This document shows positions 33,636 to 42,597 of a stretch of 64,000 nucleotides of DNA, one piece after another. The stretch covers positions 124,001 to 188,000 of the forward strand of contig CAVXOW010000005.1 in NCBI GenBank assembly GCA_963763485.1. Reading direction: 5' to 3'. The stretch's first letter is position 1; the number at the start of each line of letters is the position of its first letter. The position numbers were made by a program, and so were the translations under genes. This stretch comes from CAWCKS01 sp963763485. Its GTDB lineage: Bacteria > Pseudomonadota > Alphaproteobacteria > Rhizobiales > Xanthobacteraceae. The notes under the pieces were generated by a model. That model was not told where the DNA came from. It saw nothing but the letters and a program-made list of their open reading frames with translations, and ran no database searches.

Positions 33636-35204
33636 TTAGCCGAAGTTCGTCGGTTTCGCCTGCGTGGTCCAGGTGGCGTCCGGCGACACCGCCGTGCCGC
33701 CGAGGTTCGGCGTCACCGACTGGCTGATGGCGGTGCCGTTCATCAGCCACTCGGCCATCGCGCCGCTGTCGTTGCGCCAGAGGATGTCGGAGTTGTGGTC
33801 GCCGTTGAAGTCGCCGATCTCAACGACGTGCCAAGTCGCGTCCGGCGACACCGCAACGCCCCCCGACATCAGGTCGCCACTTGCCGAAATCACCGAGCCA
33901 TTCATCTCCCAAAGTGCAAGCTCGTTGGTCGTGCCGTTGCGCCAGAGGATGTCGGCCTCGCCGTCGGAGTTGAAATCGCCGATGCCGGCCACGCTCCACG
34001 ACACATCAAGTCGCACCGCAGCGCCGCCCGAGGTGACGTCGTTGGCTGATGATAGCGATCCTGGAGACGAACCGTTCATCTGCCAGAGCGCGATCTCGCC
34101 ACTGGTGCTGCGCCAGAGAATGTCGGTTGTCGTGTCGCTGCGAAAGTCGCCGACGCCGGCCACGCTCCAGGATGCGTCGGGTCGTACCACCGCGCCGCTG
34201 GACGTAATTTCGCCGCTCGACGTGATTGCCGATCCGTCCATCTGCCAGAGCACGAGCTGGTTGCTGGTGCTCCGCCATAAGATGTCGGCCTTGCCGTCGG
34301 CGCCGGCGAAATCGCCAGTCGCCACGATGTTCCAGGTTAAATCGGGCCGCACCGTCGCGCCTGCCGAGGTGATCTCGTTACTTCCCGTGATAGTCGAACC
34401 GTCCAATATCCAGACTGCGAGCTGGCCCGTGGTCGAGCGCCACAACACGTCGGATTTATCGTCACCGCTGAAGTCGGAGATACCGGCGACGGTCCAGGAC
34501 GAGTTCGGCGCCACCGCGACGCCGCCCAAGGTCACGAAACTACCCGACGTGATTGCGGCGCCATTCATGTCCCAGGTCGCGAGCCGTCCCGACGCATCGC
34601 GCCAGATGATGTCGGAACGGCCGTTGGCGTTGGTGTCGTTGTTTGTCAGCGCAACCGAAGTGCCGATGAAGATCAGCGCCCAGCGATCGACAGATCCGGT
34701 GTCGAGGTTGGCGTCATCGGCGATGCGAAGTGTCCAGGTGCCGCTCGTATTGATGCCGCCGAATATCGATCCGAATGTGGCGCCACCCGTTGGCTGCGCA
34801 TTGTTGAGCGTGACCGAAGCGTCCAGGCCGAATTCAGCGGGCGTCTCTGCCGAAGGACCCCAGTTGGTCGGCTTGTAGAACCCCACGCTTGTGATTTGCG
34901 TGTTGTCAGGTAGCGGCGTTGTGCCGAACGTATCCGAGATACCTACCGGCGTATGGCTGAGAGGACTGCCACTGTTCCCACCGGCGTCCGACCAGAACAC
35001 CAGATTGTGCACGTCGTCGGGCGCGACCAGCACCATGTCCAGGTCGTCAGGAAAGCTATGCGAGAGCACAATCTCGAACAGGATATCGGTGACAATAAAA
35101 TGTGCATTGTTGACGTTGATCGTGCTGACGGCGAGCCCGGGAACCGATCCGTTATCATCGGGGATGTTAAAGGGCGTCGTGTTGATGAAATCATTAGACA
35201 CCAT
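33636..35204 (-). CDS. P-domain plus FG-GAP-like repeat protein
   Basis: This 522-residue protein has no signal peptide. Residues about 8-182 look like a proprotein-convertase P (Homo B) domain: LSHSFPDDLDMVLVAP, LVFWSDAGGNSGSPL and GTWTLRIADDANLDTGSVDRW are its landmarks. Such domains normally follow a subtilisin or kexin protease, which is absent here. Residues about 190-512 are six blades of about 54 residues (DILWRSTSGEIALWQMNGS type), like those of the protein at 29676-32618. The C-terminus TTQAKPTNFG is identical to that protein. Both are probably exported by a non-Sec route and bind calcium. The ATG at 35204 follows GACGGGAG. Confidence 0.82.
   Translation of the reverse strand: MVSNDFINTTPFNIPDDNGSVPGLAVSTINVNNAHFIVTDILFEIVLSHSFPDDLDMVLVAPDDVHNLVFWSDAGGNSGSPLSHTPVGISDTFGTTPLPDNTQITSVGFYKPTNWGPSAETPAEFGLDASVTLNNAQPTGGATFGSIFGGINTSGTWTLRIADDANLDTGSVDRWALIFIGTSVALTNNDTNANGRSDIIWRDASGRLATWDMNGAAITSGSFVTLGGVAVAPNSSWTVAGISDFSGDDKSDVLWRSTTGQLAVWILDGSTITGSNEITSAGATVRPDLTWNIVATGDFAGADGKADILWRSTSNQLVLWQMDGSAITSSGEITSSGAVVRPDASWSVAGVGDFRSDTTTDILWRSTSGEIALWQMNGSSPGSLSSANDVTSGGAAVRLDVSWSVAGIGDFNSDGEADILWRNGTTNELALWEMNGSVISASGDLMSGGVAVSPDATWHVVEIGDFNGDHNSDILWRNDSGAMAEWLMNGTAISQSVTPNLGGTAVSPDATWTTQAKPTNFG
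33639..34637 (-). repeat. Six tandem units of about 165 bp within the P-domain protein
   Basis: Each unit encodes one W-rich FG-GAP-like blade. The units are more diverged than in the neighbouring protein but keep D-x-x-W-R, the W-x-M-N-G turn and V-x-P-D/N. Confidence 0.8.
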
Positions 35205-35911
35205 GGACTCCCGTCGAACATCGACTGTTTTTGAACACGACCCCAGTCGTCCCGTCGAAGCCGTAGCCCGGGCCGGGGTGGAGACAAATTTGCGGTAGCG
35301 CGCAACCTCGCCGCATTGGAGCTCATGGAATTCCGCCCAATGCGACGACGAGGCCGTTAACAAAGGTGATCGGACTGTTTCAGCGAATGCCGGTCATCGG
35401 CCTGTTCAATTGACGCAGAGTGCTCCCAAATACCAAGACTCTGGAAATTCTCAGAAATATTCCCGAACGACGGCGTTTTTTTTCGAATTGCTCGACTGAG
35501 GCGTTCTCGAAGAAAGGTGGTCGCCTGAATTGTTCTGTGAAACGATCACGTTGCCTATTCACAGTTCACATCTAAAAAGTAAGCACCTTGGTGCGTTTTT
35601 CGGCTCGCGCTTGTTGGTACTGTCGGCCGGCGACCGCCTGTCTGTTCAGGCCCGTAGCGTCGTTGGGTTGCCATCCAGCGATTGTCGGCTGTCTGAGTAA
35701 AGCGGACTCTGCGCGGACATCGCACTTGGGTAGCGATTGACCCCATTCGGTTCCTCGCCCTGATCCCCGACACAAGCCCCCCGATCAGATTTTTTCTGTT
35801 GCTGTGTCGAATCTCGGATCGGTCGCTCGACTGCTTGCTGAGCCAGCGCAGATTCCCGAGATGGGGCGAGCGACGGCACTTGAGCATCATGACGACGATA
35901 AGGAGCGCCAC
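35205..35911. other. Long intergenic region without recognisable gene
   Basis: These 707 bp separate the P-domain protein and the SRPBCC gene, which are divergent. Frames in it have no recognisable protein character. It contains T-rich patches (near 35470 and 35790) but no clear RNA structure, IS end or operator. It may hold decayed coding sequence. Confidence 0.5.
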
Positions 35912-36340
35912 ATGCCTGACATCTTGCACACCCTCAAGATCAAAGCGTCTCCGGACCAGCTCTACCATGCAATTGCGACGGCTGAGGGCATCCGAAATTG
36001 GTGGACGCGCGATGCGGTCCTCGATTCCAGTCTGGGGGGTACCGGCGAATTTGGCTTCTACGGCCGGCGTTTCGTCGCCCAGGTAACAATTGCCCAACTC
36101 AAGCCGCCGCAGCGCATCGAGTGGAAAGTTACGAATGCGGCGTGGGACGGAGATACGATTGTGTTCGAGATTCGGCCGGAGGGAGCGGGTGCAAGGTTAT
36201 CGTTCCTCCACCGTGGTTTCAACGAAGCGGACCAGCGCTATGCCAGCGCGACGACCCGATGGGGCTGTTATCTGCTGAGCCTGAAGAGCTGGCTGGAGAC
36301 AGGAAAGGGAAGCCCCAACCCTGACGATATCGATCTTTGA
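35912..36340 (+). CDS. SRPBCC/AHSA1 family protein
   Basis: This 142-residue START-like domain protein begins MPDILHTLKIKASPDQLYHA and includes EGIRNWWTRDAVLD and PPQRIEWKV, characteristic of the Aha1/CalC-like bacterial family. The fold makes a hydrophobic cavity for a small ligand; in bacteria the ligand is usually unknown. AAGGAG lies 6 bases before the ATG at 35912, which decides the start over an in-frame codon at 35804. ArsR regulators often accompany such genes, but none is seen here. Confidence 0.87.
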   Translation: MPDILHTLKIKASPDQLYHAIATAEGIRNWWTRDAVLDSSLGGTGEFGFYGRRFVAQVTIAQLKPPQRIEWKVTNAAWDGDTIVFEIRPEGAGARLSFLHRGFNEADQRYASATTRWGCYLLSLKSWLETGKGSPNPDDIDL

Positions 36341-36545
36341 TCGGACGCTTCTCATTGTCCGGGGCACAGCGAACTTGGCGATGTTCCGGCCGGCACCCTT
36401 TCAAACTTGGCGATCGCGCGGAGCAATGTCCGAGAGAAGCGGACGTATCCCCGACATCGCACCTCGTAATAATTTGACCCACAGTGGTCATGCGTGGCGT
36501 GCTTATCCGCAGGCGCTCGGCGATGTCGTCGAGCTGAACAGGGCT

Positions 36546-37526
36546 TCAAGCCGCCTTGATATTTCCTGCTCGGATCACCTTTCCCCACTTTGCAGTTTCT
36601 TCGGCGATGAGCTTGCTGAAATCGGCGGGTGAGCCTCTGAGGATCATGCCATCCAGGCTGGCAATCTGCGTCTGGAACTTGGAATCGGCGAATGCGGCGT
36701 TAATCGCCTGGTTCAGCGTGTCGATGATCTCAACGGGAGTGTTCTTGGGTGCGCCGAGGCCGAAAACTGAGCTCGCTTCGTAGCCGGGGACAAACTCGGC
36801 GACACTCGGGATGTCCGGCAAGACTTCCGAGCGCGTCACTGTGGTTACGGCGAGAGCGCGAACATTGCCGGCGCTGATGTACCCGACCAACGGGGCCGGG
36901 TTGGCGAAGAGAACCTGCACCCGCCCGCCGAGCAGATCGGTGAGTGCGGGCGCCGCGCCGCGATAGGGCACGTGCAGAATGTCGAGGCCGCCGGCCAGTT
37001 CCTTGAACAGCTCGGCGGTGACGTGGGTGATCCCACCGATGCCACCCGAGCCATAGGAAAGCTTGCCCGGATTTGCCTTGGCATAGGCGATAAACTCGGG
37101 AAGCGTCCTTGCTGGAACCGATGGATGCACCACCATGACAAGGCCACTGCGCATCAAGCTTGCGACCGGTGCGATGTCGCGAACAAAATTGAAATTGAGA
37201 TTGTCGTAGAGCGTCGCATTGATCGCATTCGGCGTCCCGACCAGGAGGAGCGTATAGCCGTCCGGTGTCGCGCGCACGACCGTCTCGGTGGCGATATTGC
37301 TGCCTGCGCCCGGCCGGTTCTCGACAACGAACTGCTGCCCGAGCTGCTCCGACAACCAATGACCAATCAGACGCGCGAGAATGTCGTTCGGGCCGCCGGC
37401 CGCAAAGCCGACGACGATGCGCACCGGCCGTGACGGGTAGGTTTGCGCCCTGGCGAAGCGCGATCCGGAAAGGAGAGCCGTGGCCCCCGCCACCAGATGG
37501 AGAAATTGGCGACGCGGAAGTTGCAT
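36546..37526 (-). CDS. Bug family tripartite tricarboxylate transporter substrate-binding protein
   Basis: This 326-residue periplasmic receptor has a twin-arginine signal (PRRQFLHLVAGATALLSGS). The mature part shows PVRIVVGFAAGGPNDILAR, VVENRPGAGSNIA and TPDGYTLLLVG, the Bug/TctC signatures. The helix region GGIGGITHVTAELFK and PYRGAAPALTDLL also fit. It is more typical than the receptor at 9070-10053. GGAGGA precedes the ATG. No tctAB genes are nearby, and the divergent LysR gene is the probable regulator. The ligand is unknown. Confidence 0.92.
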   Translation of the reverse strand: MQLPRRQFLHLVAGATALLSGSRFARAQTYPSRPVRIVVGFAAGGPNDILARLIGHWLSEQLGQQFVVENRPGAGSNIATETVVRATPDGYTLLLVGTPNAINATLYDNLNFNFVRDIAPVASLMRSGLVMVVHPSVPARTLPEFIAYAKANPGKLSYGSGGIGGITHVTAELFKELAGGLDILHVPYRGAAPALTDLLGGRVQVLFANPAPLVGYISAGNVRALAVTTVTRSEVLPDIPSVAEFVPGYEASSVFGLGAPKNTPVEIIDTLNQAINAAFADSKFQTQIASLDGMILRGSPADFSKLIAEETAKWGKVIRAGNIKAA

Positions 37527-37620
37527 GGCGCCGTCCTCCGGTTTGGCTTGCGAGATGCCCGGTCGGGTGACGGGCCTGTCTGCGAACCGTCCGCGACAAT
37601 AGCGGATGCGATCATGCTCA

Positions 37621-37640
37621 CATAATGCTACATTTTTATG
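37621..37640. promoter_or_regulatory. Candidate LysR operator palindrome
   Basis: CATAA-N10-TTATG forms an interrupted dyad in the divergent region between the Bug receptor and the LysR gene. It is 33 bp before the LysR start and 95 bp before the receptor start. Spacing and AT content suit a LysR-type site. Confidence 0.35.
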
Positions 37641-37672
37641 CCGTCATACCCGTTCTGCAATGGGGAGCCGCA

Positions 37673-38617
37673 ATGCAGCCGAGCGATCGCATCGGACTTC
37701 GGATCAATCTGCATGACCTCCACGTCCTGATTGCTGTCGTGCAGGCTGGCAGCATGGGTAAGGCAGCCGCGCTCCTCAACACAACACAACCTGCTGTTTC
37801 CAGATCAATCGCGAAATTGGAACATGCCATCGGGGTGAAACTGCTCGTCCGCAATACCCAAGGTGTCGCGCCGACCGAGTATGGTCGCGCCTTGCTCGAT
37901 GGCGGCGTGGCCGCATTCGATGACCTGCGCCAAGCGGTGAAGAAAATCGAGTTTCTCGCCGACCCCATGGCCGGTGAAATCCGGATCGGATGCACGCCTA
38001 TTCTGGCCGCGACCTTTGCTTCTACCGTTGTCGACCGGCTCTCCCGGCGCCATCCGCGCATCGTATTTCATCTTGTGACCGCATATCTGGAACCGCTGCG
38101 CCGTGAACTGAGCGAGCGTAATCTCGATCTCTTGATCGTGCGTAGATTTGCCCCCACTGCAGACGAGCCAGTGGACTTTGAGTCTCTTTTTGACAACTCG
38201 TACGTCGTCGCCGCGGGGGCCCAAAATCAATGGGCTCGGCGGCGGAGGATCGACCTTGTCGCACTAGCGAGCGAACCGTGGACGCTGCCGCCACGGGAGA
38301 GCGTGATTGGGGCGCTTGCAATGGAAGCCTTTCGCGCCAACGGGCTCGATTACCCTCGCACGACCGTGGTGTCCGATTCCCCCGAGGTGCGGGCCAGTCT
38401 CGTGGCGACCGGGCGCTTTCTCACGATCTTCCCGGCTTCTGTATTCGGATTGTTGAAAATGCGCTCAGAGATCAAGGTCCTGCCCATCGATCTGCCAACG
38501 ACCCGCGTGCCGAACGTAATCGTGACCGTGAAGAACCGCATCCTCAGCCCCGTCGCCCAGCTCTTCATTGAGCAGGCGCGCGAGGTGGCGAAGCCACTCG
38601 CAAAACACAACGGATGA
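37673..38617 (+). CDS. LysR family transcriptional regulator
   Basis: This 314-residue regulator has a winged helix-turn-helix (about residues 14-75, GSMGKAAALLNTTQPAVSRS) and a LysR effector domain. GGGGAG just before the ATG at 37673 decides the start over codon 37625. It is divergent from the Bug receptor, a layout identical to the pair at 9070-11114. It probably responds to the compound that the receptor binds. Confidence 0.92.
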   Translation: MQPSDRIGLRINLHDLHVLIAVVQAGSMGKAAALLNTTQPAVSRSIAKLEHAIGVKLLVRNTQGVAPTEYGRALLDGGVAAFDDLRQAVKKIEFLADPMAGEIRIGCTPILAATFASTVVDRLSRRHPRIVFHLVTAYLEPLRRELSERNLDLLIVRRFAPTADEPVDFESLFDNSYVVAAGAQNQWARRRRIDLVALASEPWTLPPRESVIGALAMEAFRANGLDYPRTTVVSDSPEVRASLVATGRFLTIFPASVFGLLKMRSEIKVLPIDLPTTRVPNVIVTVKNRILSPVAQLFIEQAREVAKPLAKHNG

Positions 38618-38746
38618 TTTCTGTTGCTGGTACCAAACGGACTTGGTGGCGGTGCCTTGTGATGTCCGTTACGCAGACGAGAGCGGAGTGATCATAGTCC
38701 GGGGCCAAGCGACGCGAATGCCCCGAACCGACGTCAATCTCGATGC

Positions 38747-40260
38747 CTACGCCGCCCGGATCGAGTTGAGGAAGCTCTGCACCTCGCCCTTGAGCTTTCC
38801 CGATTGCGACGACAGCCCGGCGGACGCTTCCATCATCTTGGCCGAAGCGGAGCCGACGTTCCTCGCGGCGTCGGTGACGCCGGCGATGTTGGCGTTGACG
38901 TCCTGCGCGCTGCGCGAGGCTTGTTGCACGTTGCCCGCGATCTCGCGGGTTGCGACGTTCTGCTGATCGATCGACGATGCGATAGCGTTGGAGATCTGGT
39001 TGATCTCGGTGATCGTGCCATCGATCGCCTTGATGGCGCCGACCGCCTCGGTCGTCGCAGCCTGGATCGTCTGGATCTGCGCCGAGATCTCTTCCGTCGC
39101 CTTCGCGGTCTGGTTGGCGAGCGCCTTGACTTCGTTGGCGACCACCGCGAAGCCGCGGCCGTGCTCGCCGGCGCGCGCCGCTTCGATGGTTGCGTTCAAC
39201 GCCAGCATGTTGGTCTGGCTGGCGATGTTCTGGATCAGCGTCACGACCTCGCCGATCTTCTGGGTGCCCGACAACAGACCTTCGACCACCGCGTCGGTGC
39301 GGCGCGCCTCCTCAGTGGCCTTTTCCGCCATCTCCGAGGACCGCTTCACCTGCTGGCCGATCTCGCCGATCGACGCGGTCAACTCTTCGGTGGCGGAGGC
39401 GACGGTTGCGACGTTCTGGGCTGCCTGGGTCGATGCGGTGGAGACCGCGCTCGATTGACGCGTTGCCTCTTCAGCCGTTGCATTCATCGTGGCCGAGGTG
39501 TCCTGCATCTGGTGCGCCGCGACTGCAACCGCTTCGACGATGTGGCCGACGCTGCGCTCGAAACTGGCGGCCAGCTCGCGCCGCGCGGCGTCGCGGTCCT
39601 GCTTGGCCTTGCGGTTCGGATTCGATGAGATCGGCGCTGGCCTTCTGCTGTTCGGCCTTTGCCGCTTCGGCCTCGTCGGTTTTTTCCGCCATTGCCGCGA
39701 ACATTTGCGACAGCTGCAGCGCCAGCCAGACCAGGATCGCGGCCTCGACGACCAGGATCAAGGCGTGAACCATCACGCGGCCGAGGTCGGAATTGCCGGG
39801 ATAGAGCGCGGCGGGAAACAGGAAGTTCAGTGTCAGGTGATGCAGCGCTACGGCGACCGCCGCGAACAGGATGGGGCGATAATCGCAATACGCCGCAAGG
39901 AATGCGAGCGTCGCGAAGAAGTACATGTGCATGTCGATCTGCCAGGGGTGTCCCGACATCTGGTAGACGATCACCGACACGCCGCCCATCAGCGCGACCG
40001 CGACCGTGCAACGGGTCTGCACGCCCGATCCGCTGATCCGCCACGACAGGGTCGAGACGCCGGCAAGCAGCACCATCATCAGGCTGGGGACCAGCCAGTC
40101 GGCGCCATGCGCGCAAAGCGATCGCAAACGCGATCGGGACATGGCACCACAGCAGGACCAGCATCGCCTTGCTCGCGGTTTCACGAAGCGAATCGATGGT
40201 TGTCGTGCTGGCCATGTTCTCGTCGGTGGCAATCGTCATATCCATGGCGTGATGGTCCAT
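38747..40260 (-). pseudogene. Methyl-accepting chemotaxis protein, broken by two frameshifts
   Basis: Three frames rebuild one chemoreceptor of about 500 residues. The first (ATG 40260) gives the N-terminus and first helix (LVLLWCHVPIAFAIALRA). Near 40105-40130 the sequence moves to a second frame with five more hydrophobic helices (for example MMVLLAGVSTLSW) and a coiled coil. Near 39612-39630 it moves to a third frame with the signalling domain, including IASQTNMLALNATIEAARAG and GRGFAVVANEVK. Each change equals one extra base. The C-terminal frame alone (253 residues) could still be made. Sequencing error is possible, but the neighbouring AraC gene is also broken. Confidence 0.75.
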
Positions 40261-40270
40261 CTGCTGAAAT

Positions 40271-40603
40271 TCAGTTTGCCAGGCACGCTCCGACTCCCGT
40301 TGGGTTCACCAGGAGCCACGCGCCTGCGCGATACAAACGCTCAAGTCCGTTCACTGCCGCTGGCTGAACGACCAGCACCGGGCTGAAACCGCCGACCCGG
40401 ACAATGGACGCCTCGGCTGACGCAGCCGCGGCAAAACTGCGCTCCGTGGTCCACCACGGCGGAAAGACGACGGCGACGACATTGTCGCCAGGACCGACAC
40501 GCAATGTGACGGCCGTGATCCAGAGCCAGCTGACGAGTAGCAACGCGACCGGACAGAGCCAGTGCGGCCATCGAAATGATTCGATTTGTCGCGCGTGCTC
40601 CAT
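40271..40603 (-). CDS. Small membrane protein upstream of the chemoreceptor
   Basis: This 110-residue protein has one N-terminal transmembrane helix (about residues 14-34, WLCPVALLLVSWLWITAVTL). A soluble part follows with VVAVVFPPWW and ASAEASIVRVGG, then GLERLYRAGAWLLVNPTG. The pattern looks conserved and similar proteins occur in this bacterial group, but the function is unknown. The stop is 10 bp before the chemoreceptor start, so the two were probably cotranscribed. Confidence 0.65.
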   Translation of the reverse strand: MEHARQIESFRWPHWLCPVALLLVSWLWITAVTLRVGPGDNVVAVVFPPWWTTERSFAAAASAEASIVRVGGFSPVLVVQPAAVNGLERLYRAGAWLLVNPTGVGACLAN

Positions 40604-40725
40604 CCGGCGTACGACGTTAATGCGACAAGGCTAATGCCCGGTAAATGGGCAGCCGCTGCGGCGCTAAACAAGCCCGGCTGAACGGGATCGCCCGACCGAT
40701 CCTGCCGTCGCGATGGAGGCGCCGA

Positions 40726-41738
40726 TCATTGCACGCCCCCAAGGGCGCGCACGTCCGATGGTGCGGCGCCGCAGTGGCGGCGGAACGCGCGATTGAAATA
40801 TGAAAGATCGGCGAACCCGCAGTCGTAGGCGATGTGCTGATCTTTTCGCCGGCGTAACGCGGATCGCTCAGCATGCGGTGGGCGCGCGCGACCCGTTGCG
40901 ACAGGACGTATTCGGTAAAGGTCGTGCCCTCCGTCTCGAAGAGTCGCTGCACGAAGCGCTCCGTGCAGCCATGGCGGGCTGCGATTGATGATACCGACAG
41001 ATCCGATCGGTGCAGGCACCCTGCAATGTCTGCTTGATCGTATGCAGCCGCGCCGCACGAATGCCGCCGACCCGGTGGTGTTTCCGCCGCGTGACCTGTC
41101 GCGCCGCCGACCACCGTCCCCATCAGGTCGTAAATGTGCGACAGCATCAGGTGCTGCAACTCGGGCGTGGCGGTCATGCACTCCTCCCACGCGAGACCGA
41201 CATAATTCCTCAAGAAACCCAGCGCCGGCCGGCCGCGCGGGATCACCTGCATGGCGAGGTCGTCCGCCCCTTTGACCCGCGCCGCCAGATTGGCCTTCGG
41301 GAAGCGGAGGACCAGCATTTCGCCGGGCGGCCGGTGCGTAAAGGCGGACGGATCCGATGACGACACCAGCACTGCATCGCCATCGCCGAGCACGATCTCC
41401 CTGTCGCGCTGCTCGATCAGGTGCGGTCCGCGCTGGTTCACGATCAGCACATAATCGTCACCGTCAACGCTCGACGCGCGCGTCCGCCGATTGCGCGTAC
41501 CGTGCGCCCGGCCGACCGCCATTTGCATGCCGGGCAGCATATTCATCGAAAAATCGAACGCGAATGGAATGTCGTCCACCCGCTCGATCTCGTAGAGATA
41601 GCCAAGCCTTTTGAAACATTCGTGGATTACCGTCGGTTGCTCCGGCCTGTCGGTCAGCGCAAAGCGCACCGGTGGCAACGGATCGGAGCCGAGCAGCAGC
41701 TCGGGCGTCAAAGCCGGCAATCGAGTCACATCGAGCAT
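40726..41738 (-). pseudogene. AraC family regulator, broken by frameshifts
   Basis: The N-terminal AraC-binding-like domain and first helix-turn-helix (LSVSSIAARHGCTERFVQRL) read in one frame from ATG 41738. In the second helix-turn-helix the sequence moves frame near 40833-40838: after RYAGEKIS the expected IAYDCGFADLSYFNRAFRRH is one base off, as if one base were missing. The linker at about 41035-41110 also appears to dip into another frame (VGGIRAARLHTIKQ) and return. The natural stop is at 40726, whereas the shifted frame runs to 40617. DNA binding should be impaired. Confidence 0.72.
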
Positions 41739-42072
41739 CGATCACACCTCGCCTCGGTCAAGGGGAGCGCCTGCGGTGGATCGGCGGCGCGTCCGGGCCC
41801 ATTTCGCTCGCGCCCGACAAGCCGCGTCGCTTGCAGCGCTGACAAAAAGACGTTCCGAATCAAGGCTGTGGCTCCCGGGAGGGCCGCAGGCGGGTATCAA
41901 GAGCAGAGCGCGTGCCGATCGTCGCTGCAGTCCCAGCCTTTGTCGCTGCAGCCCAAGAACAGGGCTGGCGCCAACAGTAGTCACGGGTCGCGCCGCAAGG
42001 TTCACCGGAACGGGACGCCGTTGGGCCTCGCGGCGCGCTTTCTCGCCCTGTCCGCATCCCGAGAGGAACGAA
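41739..42072. other. Intergenic region without recognisable gene
   Basis: These 334 bp lie between the divergent AraC pseudogene and the cyclic-nucleotide-domain gene. A short direct repeat, tcgctgcag, occurs near 41924 and 41944. Nothing else is recognised. Confidence 0.4.
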
Positions 42073-42576
42073 ATGCCGATCTGCTTCAGAAAAATGACCT
42101 TGGATATGAACCCCGAAGGCCTCTGCGTCCCGCCGGCCGACACCTCGGCCGAGAGGCTGGATAGAATCGAGATCTTCCGCAACCTCGCTCCTGACGCGGT
42201 AGCGTCGCTGTCGCGCTGCTGCACATGGCGACGATATTCACCTGAGCAGATGATACTGCAGCGGCAGGACGCGACCCGTGACGTCTTCTTCGTTGTGAGC
42301 GGCCGCGTCAGCGCCATCTATCATTCCGCGTCCGGTTGCGAAGTGCGCCGTTCCGATTCCGTGGCCGGCGACATCTTCGGTGACCTTGCGGCGATCGATG
42401 GCGAACCGCGCTTGGCGGACATCGTCTCGGCGACCGCCACGCTGATCGCCAGCATGTCGGCGGGTCTGTTTTGGGACCTCCTGCGCCGTCACGAATCGGT
42501 CCGCGCGGCGATGTTGTGCCGTCTGACACGTATGGCCCGCGGCGAGCTTCAGCGGCTTGTCGAACTCAGCACATGA
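42073..42576 (+). CDS. Cyclic-nucleotide-binding-domain protein without DNA-binding domain
   Basis: This 167-residue protein is a single cNMP-binding (Crp-type) beta barrel, about residues 30-140. It includes ILQRQDATRDVFFVVSGRVS and GDIFGDLAAIDGEPR, the phosphate-binding cassette region. It ends after a short C-helix, with no Crp helix-turn-helix. It may sense cAMP or another ligand and act on a partner protein. AGAGGA lies 6 bases before the ATG, deciding the start. A TauE-like permease follows 21 bp downstream. Confidence 0.82.
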   Translation: MPICFRKMTLDMNPEGLCVPPADTSAERLDRIEIFRNLAPDAVASLSRCCTWRRYSPEQMILQRQDATRDVFFVVSGRVSAIYHSASGCEVRRSDSVAGDIFGDLAAIDGEPRLADIVSATATLIASMSAGLFWDLLRRHESVRAAMLCRLTRMARGELQRLVELST

Positions 42577-42597
42577 TCGCGCGCGCCGGGGGATGCC

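Noticed and set aside
29690..34637. CRISPR-like periodicity
   Set aside because: The 162-165-bp units are coding, diverged in-frame blades with no spacers; no cas genes are present.
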